DNA of 64,000 bases. Origin: Candidatus Halobonum tyrrellensis G22. Its GTDB lineage: Archaea; Halobacteriota; Halobacteria; Halobacteriales; Haloferacaceae. Below the pieces are notes generated by a model that worked only from the letters and a program-made list of their open reading frames with translations, ran no database searches and was not told where the DNA came from. The stretch lies in the NCBI RefSeq assembly GCF_000495475.1, contig NZ_ASGZ01000021.1, positions 1-64,000 on the forward strand. Direction: 5' to 3'. Shown piece by piece: positions 50,349 to 59,025 of the stretch. A program made the translations under genes and the position numbers. How positions within the stretch are numbered: position 1 is the stretch's first letter; each line of letters starts with the position of its first letter.

Positions 50349-50683
50349 CCGACACAGACACAGACACCACCGACACGCACGCGTCGTCCGCGACGGAGCC
50401 CGCCCCGGCCGAACCGGTCGAGTCGACGGAGTCGACCGGCGACCGCGACGCCGACCGGGAGTCGACCGCCCGCAACCTCCGCCGGTACCTCAACTACGCG
50501 GTGCTCGCGGGGCTGGTCCTGCTCGGCGTGGTCGCCGCGCTCCAGTTCTACCTCGCGGCGGGGGCGACGATCAACCGCTGGGTCGCCGCCGAGTACCGCT
50601 CGCTGTTCCGCGCCGCGTTCAACCTCGCGGTGCTGTTGCTCGCGGCGCTCGGCGTCTCGGTCCAACTCCGGCGGCTGGTCTGA
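50345..50683 (+). CDS. Small membrane protein partnered with the surface protein
   Basis: A 112-residue protein. An acidic, Thr/Asp-rich N-terminal 45 residues (TDTDTDTTDTHAS) are followed by two membrane helices (YAVLAGLVLLGVVAALQFYL and FNLAVLLLAALGVSVQLRRL). It overlaps the surface-protein gene by four bases, so the two are made together, and it may be a membrane partner. I recall the family as DUF8060 in haloarchaea; function unknown. Confidence 0.72.
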   Translation: MTDTDTDTTDTHASSATEPAPAEPVESTESTGDRDADRESTARNLRRYLNYAVLAGLVLLGVVAALQFYLAAGATINRWVAAEYRSLFRAAFNLAVLLLAALGVSVQLRRLV

Positions 50684-50744
50684 GCCGGCCGCCCGACGGC
50701 GTACCGCGGGAACGCCCCGCGCCGGGCGGGCCGGCGCCGCCCGC

Positions 50745-51410
50745 TCACCGCCGGGCGCCGTCCCCCTCCCCGGCGGGTTCGAACACGTACGAGTTGCGCA
50801 TGTCGACGTCGTAAAACAGCGTCCCCGGCGGCGTCCGGAGCGCGACGGTCGTGGCGTACAGGTCGCCGGCGGCGCCGCTGGTGTTGACGACGAGCGCGCC
50901 GACCGCGCCCGCGGCGACCGGCGCCGGCGCGAACGCCACGAGCGCGACTCCGACCGCGTCGAGGACGACCAGCGGCGCGAGCGCGACCGGGATCAGGTGC
51001 TCGCGCGGCTGGAACTGGCCGAACGCGGCGGCGTACACCCCCCCGACGTTGGTCGCGACGCCGTACGACACCCGGTAGCCGAACGCGGTGGCGACGGCGC
51101 CGTGGACCGCCTCGTGGAGCGGGACGGCGAGGAGGAAGCCGACGACGAACGCCACCGCGACGCCCCCGAGGTTCAACACCACGCCGTCGGGCGTGTCGGT
51201 CACCACGACCCACGCGAGCAGGTCCGCGCGCCGGAGCGCGAGCGCGAGCCACCCGAACCCGGCGAGCGAGACGACCGTCAGCGTCGCCGCGAGGAGGTTC
51301 ACCCCGAGTGCGGGGTAGGCGAACCGCCACGGCGGTCCGTACCCCGCCGGCGGGTCGGGTGCGGCTCCGGGCTCCGTCTCGCCGGGTCGGTCCGCGGGTG
51401 GGTCGCTCAC
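50745..51410 (-). CDS. DUF3267-type putative membrane metalloprotease
   Basis: A 221-residue protein with four to five membrane helices. The zinc motif HExxH is present as LAVPLHEAVHGAVATAFGY in the second half of the membrane part. The following helix contains Gly-rich GQFQPREHLIPVALAPLVV. This pattern belongs to DUF3267, a site-2-protease-like family. Residues 1-25 are a Pro/Asp-rich cytosolic leader. The substrate is unknown. It is on the reverse strand, 131 bases downstream of the ZIP gene. Confidence 0.8.
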   Translation of the reverse strand: MSDPPADRPGETEPGAAPDPPAGYGPPWRFAYPALGVNLLAATLTVVSLAGFGWLALALRRADLLAWVVVTDTPDGVVLNLGGVAVAFVVGFLLAVPLHEAVHGAVATAFGYRVSYGVATNVGGVYAAAFGQFQPREHLIPVALAPLVVLDAVGVALVAFAPAPVAAGAVGALVVNTSGAAGDLYATTVALRTPPGTLFYDVDMRNSYVFEPAGEGDGARR

Positions 51411-51540
51411 GGTCCGCCACTCCCGCCTCGGGGAGCAAAAACGCGCCGGGCGCTCGCGGGGCGGTCGGTCCGGGCCGCGTCGGCCGGCCCCCGTTCGGAC
51501 CCGACCCGTCCTGCGCCGTCGGTTCCGACGCCGACCCGTC

Positions 51541-52407
51541 TCAGACCACCACGAGCCAGCCGAGGAACACCGCGAGGCCGCCGAGGGCGGTGCTGGCGAC
51601 GGCGTGTGCGCGCATCCGGTCTAACACCGCGTGGGCGTCGGCGTCCTCGTGGTTCCCCTCGATCGACTCGTGGATCTCGGAGCCGATCTCACACTCGGGG
51701 AGGAAGTCCATCGCGACGTGGAGGAAGACGCCGGCGGCGAAGCCGAACACGACGCCCCGGACCGGATCGGAGGCGGGCAGCGGGAGGAACGACGCCGCGA
51801 CGGCGGCGACGCCGACGCCCGCCGCGGGCAGGAGGACCGCCCGCCAGTCGCCGCCGTCGCCGACGAACCGGTTCGCGGCGGCGTAGCCCGCGGGACCCTT
51901 GTGCGAGACGATGGCAAGCCCGAGTAGCGGGCCGAGCGTCATGTTGCCGTAGATGACGCCGATGATCGCGCCCGCCGACACCGCGTGGGCCGTCAGTTCC
52001 GCGAGCGTCCGGTCGACCGGCAGGTCCATGTGTGCCAGTCGGTGGCCGAGGGTGTGGGTCGCGAACCCGACGAGCAGGCCGAGCGCGACGCCGAGCCCGC
52101 CGTACTGCATGTGCTGTCCGAGCGCCTGCGGGAGCAGGAACACCGCGGCGCTGGTCACCATCGCGCCGCTGGCGAGGCCGTACCCCCACACCAGCCGCCG
52201 GGCGTGCTCGCGGGAGGCGCGCGCGCCCAGCCACGCCGCCGCCCCCATCCCGACGAACGCGGTCCACGCGACGCCGAACAGCGTCGTCCGGCCGGTCCAC
52301 AGCGCGAGCGCGCCCGCGACCACCATCGCCGCGACGCTCCCCGCGCCGAGGTAGGCCGCCCGCCTGCGGTTGTTAACCCCCGAAAATGCGTTAATAACCT
52401 CGCTCAC
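51541..52407 (-). CDS. ZIP family divalent metal transporter
   Basis: A 288-residue transporter with eight predicted helices. The metal-binding helices are LTAHAVSAGAIIGVIYGN ... LAIVSHKGPAGYA and FGFAAGVFLHVAMDFLPECE, which carry the conserved His/Asp/Glu of the ZIP family. The start is GTG at 52407. The transcript is probably leaderless, as GTTATTAAC in position -22 to -30 acts as an A/T-rich box. A series of four such nonamers spans the start region, suggesting metal-dependent control. Substrate (Zn, Fe or Mn) not determinable. Confidence 0.85.
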   Translation of the reverse strand: MSEVINAFSGVNNRRRAAYLGAGSVAAMVVAGALALWTGRTTLFGVAWTAFVGMGAAAWLGARASREHARRLVWGYGLASGAMVTSAAVFLLPQALGQHMQYGGLGVALGLLVGFATHTLGHRLAHMDLPVDRTLAELTAHAVSAGAIIGVIYGNMTLGPLLGLAIVSHKGPAGYAAANRFVGDGGDWRAVLLPAAGVGVAAVAASFLPLPASDPVRGVVFGFAAGVFLHVAMDFLPECEIGSEIHESIEGNHEDADAHAVLDRMRAHAVASTALGGLAVFLGWLVVV

Positions 52408-52437
52408 GTTACTAACGAACGCTCCAATGTTAATAAC
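52369..52437 (-). promoter_or_regulatory. Four-site operator array at the ZIP gene start
   Basis: Nonamers GTTGTTAAC (52369), GTTAATAAC (52390), GTTACTAAC (52408) and GTTAATAAC (52429), read on the forward strand, are spaced 21, 18 and 21 bases apart. All are variants of the near-palindrome GTTANTAAC. Two lie within the coding start and two upstream. Spacing of about two helical turns suits dimers on one DNA face, as for a metal-sensing repressor. Confidence 0.7.
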
Positions 52438-52458
52438 GACTCCGGTTCGGGGGGTGGG

Positions 52459-53979
52459 TCAGGGGAACACCTCGACTGAGACCCAGCCGGTCGCGCCGCG
52501 GGGATAGGCGGACCGCTCCTCGCGGGGCTGGACGGTGCCGTCGGCCTCGACGGCGCGGGCGACGACTTCGTGGTTGGTCTCGCTGTCGTACTCGTGGCGC
52601 CACATCCGCCAGGCGTCGTCCGCCTCGCCGCCGATGTCGGCGGGGTCGGCGTCGGCGGCCACCGCGCCGGGGAGCGGCGCCGACAGGTCCGCCTCGGTCC
52701 ACGTCTCGCCGCCGTCGGTCGACACCTCGACGGCGGAGACGCCGCGGGTGCCCGCGTAGGCGTGCCCGCCGACGACGACCGAGTCGCCGCTCGTGTCCGT
52801 GGCGTGGATCTTGGCAACGGTCGACACCGGGCCGGTGCCGTGCCAGCCCTGCTTTTCCCAGTAGCCCGTCGCCGGCTCCTCCAGGATCTCGATCTCCGTC
52901 AGCCACTTGACGTTGATCTCCCCCCAGTGGCCCGGGATCAGCGCCCGGACGGGGTAGCCGTGCCCGCGCGGCAGGTCGAGCCCGTTCATCCCGTACGCGA
53001 GGAAGCCGCCGTCGAGCGCTTCGAGCGGGAACTCCTCGTAGTAGCCGTCGTCCGCGCGGAGCATCACGCAACAGCCCTCCTCGGCGTCGACGCCCGCCTC
53101 CTCGACCAGATCCGTGATCGGGACCCCGGTCCAGAGCGCGTTGTCGGTCTTCCGGCCGTTGACCGGGTCGCCGACACAGCGCAGCGAGACGAACCGGTGG
53201 TGGGCGGGCCGGCCGGCGATGTCGGCGAAGTCGAACTCCGTCGGCTCCTCGACGGCGCCGGTGACCCGCAGCGACCACGACTCGCGGTTCACGCGCGGGT
53301 TCGCGGAGTTCTTGTCCACCTCGTAGAAACTGCTCGACACCAACCCCTCGACGCCGGGGACGGCCAGCGAGCGCTCCTCGGCGGTCGATAACAGCGCCTC
53401 CACCAGCGGGTCGTCGACCGTCGCGTCGGTGTCGGGACCCGCGCCGCCCGACCCCATCCCGTCGCGGACGCCGAGCACGCCCGCCAGCCCGAGCGTCCCC
53501 GCGGCGACGCCCGCCGAGCGGAGCAGGTTCCGCCGCGGTACGTCCAGCCCCTCGGTCATCTCCCGGCCGCCGAGACCGGCGACGAGTCCGCCGCAGACCC
53601 CACCGACCAGCGACGGCAGCGGCGCGACCGTGAGCGCGAACGCGGCGGCCGTCTGGACGACGCCGACGGCGAACACCGACTCGCCGCGCGTCCGCGCGAG
53701 CGACCGCGTCACCCGGAGGGTCCCGACCGCGAGCAGGGCGAACAGCGCGACGGTCAGGGCGCCGCCGCCCGCGAGCAACAGCGGCTGGCCCGCGTCGCCC
53801 AGCCCCTGTATCCCGGCCGCGAGCACGGCGTTCGGGAGGAGGTACAGCACCGTCTGCGCGACGCCGACGGCGACCCACCGAGGGGTGAACCCGGTGACGA
53901 GGAACGCCCCCGCCACGACGGCGACCCCGGAGGCGAGGGCGACGAGCGCGCGACGTGGCGTCGGACGAGTCGTATCCAT
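52459..53979 (-). CDS. Molybdopterin-dependent oxidoreductase (sulfite oxidase family) with membrane part
   Basis: A 506-residue protein. Residues 15-140 contain four to five membrane helices. Then comes a sulfite-oxidase-type molybdopterin domain with FYEVDKNSANPRVNRESWSL. The molybdenum-ligating Cys lies in SLRCVGDPVNG (about 268). Further on are YPVRALIPGHWGEINVKWLT and a dimerisation domain with SAVEVSTDGGETW. The ending is VSVEVFP. The catalytic part is probably outside the membrane; this is inferred from the hydrophobic N-terminus and similar haloarchaeal proteins. A longer frame upstream was not used because MDTTRPTPRRALV is the first credible start. Confidence 0.86.
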   Translation of the reverse strand: MDTTRPTPRRALVALASGVAVVAGAFLVTGFTPRWVAVGVAQTVLYLLPNAVLAAGIQGLGDAGQPLLLAGGGALTVALFALLAVGTLRVTRSLARTRGESVFAVGVVQTAAAFALTVAPLPSLVGGVCGGLVAGLGGREMTEGLDVPRRNLLRSAGVAAGTLGLAGVLGVRDGMGSGGAGPDTDATVDDPLVEALLSTAEERSLAVPGVEGLVSSSFYEVDKNSANPRVNRESWSLRVTGAVEEPTEFDFADIAGRPAHHRFVSLRCVGDPVNGRKTDNALWTGVPITDLVEEAGVDAEEGCCVMLRADDGYYEEFPLEALDGGFLAYGMNGLDLPRGHGYPVRALIPGHWGEINVKWLTEIEILEEPATGYWEKQGWHGTGPVSTVAKIHATDTSGDSVVVGGHAYAGTRGVSAVEVSTDGGETWTEADLSAPLPGAVAADADPADIGGEADDAWRMWRHEYDSETNHEVVARAVEADGTVQPREERSAYPRGATGWVSVEVFP

Positions 53980-54191
53980 CGACAGCGGTTGGGGGCGAGG
54001 AGGCAAAGCCGTGGCCCGGGTTCGCACGCCCCGCACACACGCGATCGGACCTCCGCAATCGGCTCTACGTCCGTACCCCGAGCTACGTCCGTGATTGGAT
54101 CTATCCGCGACCGGGACCCGTGCCCCCGGTCGGCGCGGGCTGTCGAGTCGCGCGACCGAAGCCTCAAGACGGCCGGGCGGGACGGGACGGT

Positions 54192-54392
54192 ATGGCCGAC
54201 GCCGACGGGGAGGGGGACGCGGGTCGCGACGCCGACGCGGGGACGGGCAGCGGCGGGGACCCGGGCGTCGAGACGGTCGCGGGTCGACCGTGCCCGTACT
54301 GTGGCGCGTCGATGCGGCACGTCCACTGCGAGTACGTCTGCCCCGCCCACGGCGTGGTGATGGACTGCTCGGACACGTTCTTCCACCGGTAG
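54192..54392 (+). CDS. HVO_2523-family zinc finger protein
   Basis: A 66-residue protein. An acidic, Gly/Asp-rich N-terminal half is followed by RPCPYCGASMRHVHCEYVCP and AHGVVMDCSDTFFHR. CPYCG...C...CP...C with a closing HR is the signature of a small zinc-finger family named after the Haloferax protein HVO_2523. It probably works in regulation or nucleic acid binding. It diverges from the molybdopterin gene and is followed by crtB. Confidence 0.8.
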   Translation: MADADGEGDAGRDADAGTGSGGDPGVETVAGRPCPYCGASMRHVHCEYVCPAHGVVMDCSDTFFHR

Positions 54393-54523
54393 CTCCGGCG
54401 ACGCGTTCGCCGAACCCGCCCCCGAGGGTGGTACCAACTGTTATGGTGGCGGCCGTCGTAATACTGCTACTATATGCCCGGAGGGAACCGGACGGGACCA
54501 GCGACGGCGGCGACTGACCCGCC

Positions 54524-55477
54524 ATGGTGAACGACGAGCAGGTCATCCGGAGCAAGCGCATCCAACAGCGGACGGGGCGGACGTTCCACTTCGCGACGCG
54601 GCTGCTGCCCCAGCGGGTGCGCCACCCGACGTACGTCCTCTACGCGTTCTTCCGCGTCGCCGACGAGGTGGTCGACGCCGCCGACACCGCGCCGCCGGTC
54701 GAACAGCGCGCCGAACTCGACCGGCTCAGGGACGCCGCGCTCGGGCGGACGCCGACGGACGACGCGGTGTTGGCCGCCTTCTCGGAGATGCGCGAGGAGT
54801 TCGACATCGCCGACGCCGACGTGGAGACGTTTATCGACGCGATGGAGTCGGACATCGACACCGACCGCTACGAGACGTACGAGGAGCTGGAGGCGTACAT
54901 GGACGGCTCCGCGGCGGCCGTGGGCCGGATGATGACCGCCGTGATGGACCCCGTCGACCCGGAGGCCGCGCTGTCGCACGCGACGGCGCTCGGCGAGGCG
55001 TTCCAGCTGACCAACTTCCTCCGCGACGTCCGCGAGGACGTCGTCGAGCGCGACCGGGTGTACCTCCCGCTGGAGACGCTCTCGGAGTACGGCGTCACCG
55101 AACAGCAGGTGCTCGACTTGGAGTTCGACGACGGCGTCGCCGACGCGATACGCCACGAGACCAGACGCGCCGAGTCGCTGTACAAGGAGGGTGTCGCCGG
55201 CATCGAGTACCTCCCCGAGGACTGCCAGTTCTCGGTGCTGCTCGCGGCGGTGCTGTACGCCGAACACCACGCGCTGATCCGCGACCGCGGGTACGACACG
55301 CTGTCGGCGACGCCCCAACTCGGCACCGTCCGGAAGGTGACGCTGCTCGCGAAGACCCGGTGGGCGTGGTTCCGGACGAAGGACCCCGAGGCCGTCTTCC
55401 GTCGGGTGAGCTGCGTCCCGCACGGCGACCACTCGTACGGCGGCTCCGGCCACGGCGAGCGCGCGCCCGTCCGGTGA
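54524..55477 (+). CDS. crtB: Phytoene synthase
   Basis: CrtB joins two geranylgeranyl diphosphates to phytoene, the first committed carotenoid step. The 317-residue product has the first Asp motif in FFRVADEVVDAADTA and the second in LTNFLRDVREDVVERDRVYL, which bind Mg2+-diphosphate. The C-terminus carries the usual basic stretch. Just upstream is a 24-codon hydrophobic frame (54443-54517) and CTATATG near 54468, a possible TATA box. It is divergent from the other carotenoid genes. Confidence 0.92.
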   Translation: MVNDEQVIRSKRIQQRTGRTFHFATRLLPQRVRHPTYVLYAFFRVADEVVDAADTAPPVEQRAELDRLRDAALGRTPTDDAVLAAFSEMREEFDIADADVETFIDAMESDIDTDRYETYEELEAYMDGSAAAVGRMMTAVMDPVDPEAALSHATALGEAFQLTNFLRDVREDVVERDRVYLPLETLSEYGVTEQQVLDLEFDDGVADAIRHETRRAESLYKEGVAGIEYLPEDCQFSVLLAAVLYAEHHALIRDRGYDTLSATPQLGTVRKVTLLAKTRWAWFRTKDPEAVFRRVSCVPHGDHSYGGSGHGERAPVR

Positions 55478-55574
55478 GCCGGCCGCGCGACCGCGAGTAG
55501 CGGGCCTCGCTCCCGAACGCGAGCGCCGCCTCCCTACGTCTCGGGACCGCACCGCAACCGAGAGCGTCCCCGCC

Positions 55575-56453
55575 TCACGACCGCTCGGGCCGCAGCAGCG
55601 ACGCGTCGAACCGGTCGGCGCGCACCAGCCCCGCGGCGATACCCCCCGCGACCAGCGCGGGCAGCCAGTTGCCGAACGCGACGTTGACCGTCCCCCACAG
55701 CAGCACGAAGCTCACCATGTCGTCGAGCGCGAACTCGCAGTCGGCCAGCCGCCGGCGGAGTCGCTCGCGGTCGAACGACCGGTCGAGCGCGACCACCGCG
55801 ACGGTCGCCGACAGCACCCACCCCGCGTAGTTCGACGGCGGGACGCCGTAGAACCCCGTCCCCGCGAGTACGCCCGCCGCGCCCGCGTTCGGGACGCCGG
55901 GGTACGCCCAGAAGCCGAGCGCGACCGCGCCGGGGTCGAGCACCACGTCCATCAACAGCACCAGCCCGACGACGGTTGCGAGCCGCGTCGGCGCGTGCGC
56001 CGCCCGGCCGCCGAGCAGGAGGAGACACAGCAGGTAGGCGTTCGCCACCAGCGGCAGGAAGAACACCGGCAGCCCCAGCGGGACGCCCGCGACGGTGGGG
56101 CCGAGCGCGACGCCGTAGACGAACTCGCCGTACGGCCACCCCGTGTGGACGCCGACGTACTCGACGGCGTACGCGTACGCCGCGAGCAGTCCGACGCCCG
56201 CGAGCGCCCGGCGGTCGGCGACCGGCGCGAGTCCGACGACCAGCGGCGAGCGCATCACCGCGGTCCCGAACAGGACGAGCCAGCCGTTGAACGCCAGCCA
56301 GTCGGGCAGCGGGAGGGTCGCACTCGCGAGCAGGAGCGCGGCCCCGACGACGGGGAAGACGACCGCGACGGTGACGCGGTGCTCGCGGAGGAGCGCGTCC
56401 GCGCGCGCCTCCGCCTCGCGGCGGTCGGCCGGCAGCGTGAGGGAGACGCTCAC
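55575..56453 (-). CDS. cruF: Bisanhydrobacterioruberin hydratase
   Basis: CruF adds water across the C1' double bond in the last steps of bacterioruberin synthesis. The 292-residue membrane protein has about eight helices. It contains YAVEYVGVHTGWPYGEFVYG and MDVVLDPGAVALGFWAYPGV, typical of CruF-type carotenoid hydratases (DUF422). The end carries LLWGTVNVAFGNWLPAL. It starts with GTG, overlapping the stop of lyeJ by four bases. It is the third gene of the crtD-lyeJ-cruF operon. Confidence 0.88.
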   Translation of the reverse strand: MSVSLTLPADRREAEARADALLREHRVTVAVVFPVVGAALLLASATLPLPDWLAFNGWLVLFGTAVMRSPLVVGLAPVADRRALAGVGLLAAYAYAVEYVGVHTGWPYGEFVYGVALGPTVAGVPLGLPVFFLPLVANAYLLCLLLLGGRAAHAPTRLATVVGLVLLMDVVLDPGAVALGFWAYPGVPNAGAAGVLAGTGFYGVPPSNYAGWVLSATVAVVALDRSFDRERLRRRLADCEFALDDMVSFVLLWGTVNVAFGNWLPALVAGGIAAGLVRADRFDASLLRPERS

Positions 56454-57349
56454 GCGACCACCGCCCGGAGCGCGGGGAACCGCCACAGCGCCCCCAGCGT
56501 GAGCAGCGTCCCGACCAGCGTGTTGAGCGCCGGGAACCACCAGTACGCCCGGTGGACGGAGACGCCCGACAGCGGGACGGCGGCCGCGACCGGCGGGTAC
56601 ACCGCGAGCGGGAGCGCCAGCCGGGGGTCGACGGCCGCGAACGCGGCGACCGCCGCCAGCCAGCAGGCGCCGCAGTAGGCGTACGTCCGCGTCTCGCCGA
56701 GCAGCGTCGCCGTCGTCTCGACGCCCGCCGCGCGGTCGGGTTCGACGTCGGGGATCGCCGAGAACGTGTGCATCCCCATCGACCAGAGCCACCCGCCGAC
56801 GAGCGCCGCGGTCGGCGGGTGCGCGCCCGACACCAGCGCGAACGCCGCCGCGCCGGGGAGGACGTACAGCCCGTTCGACACCGAGTCCAGCGGCGGTTTG
56901 GTCTTGAGCCGCGGCGGCGCGCTGTACGCCGCCCCGAGCAGGAGGAACCCCCCGAGGTACGGCCACGTCGCCCGCGGCGTCACGGCGAACAGCCCAAGCC
57001 CCAGTAGGGCGGAGGCGACGACGGCCGCCGGGACGAGCGGGTCACCCTCGTAGCGCGCCTCGCGGCCGCCACCCTTCTTGGGGTTGACCGCGTCGATATC
57101 GCGGTCGAACACGTCGTTGACGCCGTAGAGGAACACGTTCGCGGGCAGCAGGAAGTACGCGAACAGCCCCGCGGTCGAGGGAGTGACCAGGTCGCCGACC
57201 GTCCGCGCCCCGAACGCGACGCCGACGAGGACGGGTCCCGCGAGGTAGAGCCAGAAGCGCGGGCGCGAGAGCGTCACGAGCGACCGGAGCCGCGCGCGCG
57301 GGCCGTCCCGGGCGCCCGCCGCGCTCGCGGTGGGCCTGTCGCCGGACAC
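56450..57349 (-). CDS. lyeJ: Lycopene elongase / bacterioruberin C50 prenyltransferase
   Basis: A 299-residue UbiA-family prenyltransferase with about nine membrane helices. The first Asp motif is YGVNDVFDRDIDAVNPKKGG and the second is SAIPDVEPDRAAGVETTATL. In haloarchaea the gene between crtD and cruF encodes the enzyme that extends lycopene to C50 and hydrates it. The start is GTG at 57349, six bases after the TGA of crtD. It overlaps cruF by four bases. Confidence 0.88.
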   Translation of the reverse strand: MSGDRPTASAAGARDGPRARLRSLVTLSRPRFWLYLAGPVLVGVAFGARTVGDLVTPSTAGLFAYFLLPANVFLYGVNDVFDRDIDAVNPKKGGGREARYEGDPLVPAAVVASALLGLGLFAVTPRATWPYLGGFLLLGAAYSAPPRLKTKPPLDSVSNGLYVLPGAAAFALVSGAHPPTAALVGGWLWSMGMHTFSAIPDVEPDRAAGVETTATLLGETRTYAYCGACWLAAVAAFAAVDPRLALPLAVYPPVAAAVPLSGVSVHRAYWWFPALNTLVGTLLTLGALWRFPALRAVVA

Positions 57350-57352
57350 GAC

Positions 57353-58861
57353 TCACCCCTCGGTCTCGGCGTCGGCGACCGACTCGGCGGTCAACAGCCC
57401 GCCGATCAGACACATCGGGACGCCGATGCCGGGCGTGGTGTACGACCCGGTGAAGAACAGGCCGTCGACCGCCGACGACCGGCGGTTCGGCCGGAACGGC
57501 GCGGTCTGCGGGAGGGTGTGTGCCAGCCCCAGCGCGGTGCCGTTCAGCGCGTTGTAGCGGTCGGCGAAGTCGGAGACGCAGAACTCCTCCTCGAAGACGA
57601 TGCGGTCGCGGAGGTCGGTGCCGGTGTTGTCGGCCACGTCGTCGAGCACCTGGTCGCGGTACGCCGCCCGCCGTTCGGGCGTGTCGTCGAGACCGGACGC
57701 GAGCGGGACCAGCGCGAACAGGTTCGAGTGGCCCTCGGGCGCCACGTCGTCGTCGGTCTTCGAGGGGACACAGAGGTAGTAGGCGGGGTCGTCGGGCCAC
57801 GCGGGGTCGTCGAATATCTCCGCGAAGTGGTCGTCCCAGTCGGTCGGGAGCACGAGCGTGTGGTGGGCGAGTTCGGGCACGTCGCCCTCCACGCCGAGAT
57901 AGAGGAGGTACGCCGAGGGGGCGAGCGTGCGCGACTCCCAGTACGCGGCGTCGTACTGGCGCTTCTGGGGCGCGAGCAGTTCCTGCTCGGTGTGGGCGTA
58001 GTCGGCGTCGCTCACCACCAGGTCGGGGAAGTAGTCGTCGCCCGACGCCGTCCGGACGCGGAAGCCGCCGCGCGCACCCTTGATCGCGTCGACTTCGGCG
58101 TCCGTCTCGTAGCTGACGCCGAGTTCCCGCCCCAGGTCGGCGATGCCGTCGACCACCGCGCCCAGCCCGCCGTCGGGGTAGTAGACGCCGAGTTCGAAGT
58201 CGACGTGGCTCATCAGGTTGTACAGCGCCGGCGTGTTGTACGGCGACCCGCCGAGAAAGACCAGCGTGTACTGCATCAACTGCTGGAGTTTGGGGTGGTC
58301 GAAGTACTCCTCGACGTGCCCCTGCATCGTCCCCAAGAGCGACAGCCCCGACGCGTACCGCAACACGTCGGGGTCGACGAAGTCGCGCAGGCTGTCGCGG
58401 TGTTCGTACACGAACTGTCTCATCCCCACCTCGTAGGTGTACTTCGACTCGTCGAGGTAGTTCGCGAGCGCCTCGCCCGCCCCCGCCTCGTACGACTCGA
58501 ACGTCCGCTTGTTCGTCTCCACGTCCGGCGCGACGTCGACGCTGTCGCCGTCCTTGAAGAAGACGCGGTAGTGGGGGTCGAGCCGGCTCAGCGAGTAGTA
58601 GTCGCTCACGTCCCGGCCGAAGTGCGCGAAGAACGTCTCGAACACGTCGGGCATCAGGTACCACGAGGGGCCCATGTCGAACCGGAAGCCGTCCGCCTCC
58701 AAGACGGAGGCGCGCCCGCCCAGCCGCTCGTTCTTCTCGAGGAGGGTCACGTCCGCACCGGCGTCGGCGAGGTAGCAGGCGGTCGAGAGCCCGCCGAAGC
58801 CGCCACCGATGACGACCACCGACTCGTCGGCCACCGCCGACAGGTCCCGGGGGTGTCGCAT
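57353..58861 (-). CDS. crtD: Carotenoid 3,4-desaturase / phytoene desaturase family
   Basis: A 502-residue FAD-dependent desaturase. The dinucleotide-binding motif is SVVVIGGGFGGLSTACYLAD near residues 14-33, followed by LEKNERLGGRASVLEADGFR and FDMGPSWYLMPDVFETFF. The C-terminal FAD motif is FFTGSYTTPGIGVPMCLIGG. The family includes CrtI (phytoene to lycopene) and CrtD. Placement upstream of lyeJ and cruF supports CrtD, as in Haloarcula. GGTTATG lies about 30 bases before the ATG and may be its TATA box. Confidence 0.83.
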   Translation of the reverse strand: MRHPRDLSAVADESVVVIGGGFGGLSTACYLADAGADVTLLEKNERLGGRASVLEADGFRFDMGPSWYLMPDVFETFFAHFGRDVSDYYSLSRLDPHYRVFFKDGDSVDVAPDVETNKRTFESYEAGAGEALANYLDESKYTYEVGMRQFVYEHRDSLRDFVDPDVLRYASGLSLLGTMQGHVEEYFDHPKLQQLMQYTLVFLGGSPYNTPALYNLMSHVDFELGVYYPDGGLGAVVDGIADLGRELGVSYETDAEVDAIKGARGGFRVRTASGDDYFPDLVVSDADYAHTEQELLAPQKRQYDAAYWESRTLAPSAYLLYLGVEGDVPELAHHTLVLPTDWDDHFAEIFDDPAWPDDPAYYLCVPSKTDDDVAPEGHSNLFALVPLASGLDDTPERRAAYRDQVLDDVADNTGTDLRDRIVFEEEFCVSDFADRYNALNGTALGLAHTLPQTAPFRPNRRSSAVDGLFFTGSYTTPGIGVPMCLIGGLLTAESVADAETEG

Positions 58862-59025
58862 CTAAACCGGTACACGGGGCGGGGGCGCATAACCTCGGTG
58901 GTCCCGTCCCGGCGTCCCGCGGGGCGTCGGCGGGGACGGGGAGAGCGGCCGGTAACCGCGGCGCGAGCGACGGGACGGAAGCGGAGCGAGACCGAGCGGA
59001 GCCGGGCGGCGACTCCGTCGCTCGA

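Noticed and set aside
52430-54058. Alternative long frame over the molybdopterin oxidoreductase
   Set aside because: Arg-rich low-complexity sequence, while the frame at 52459-53979 has clear domains.
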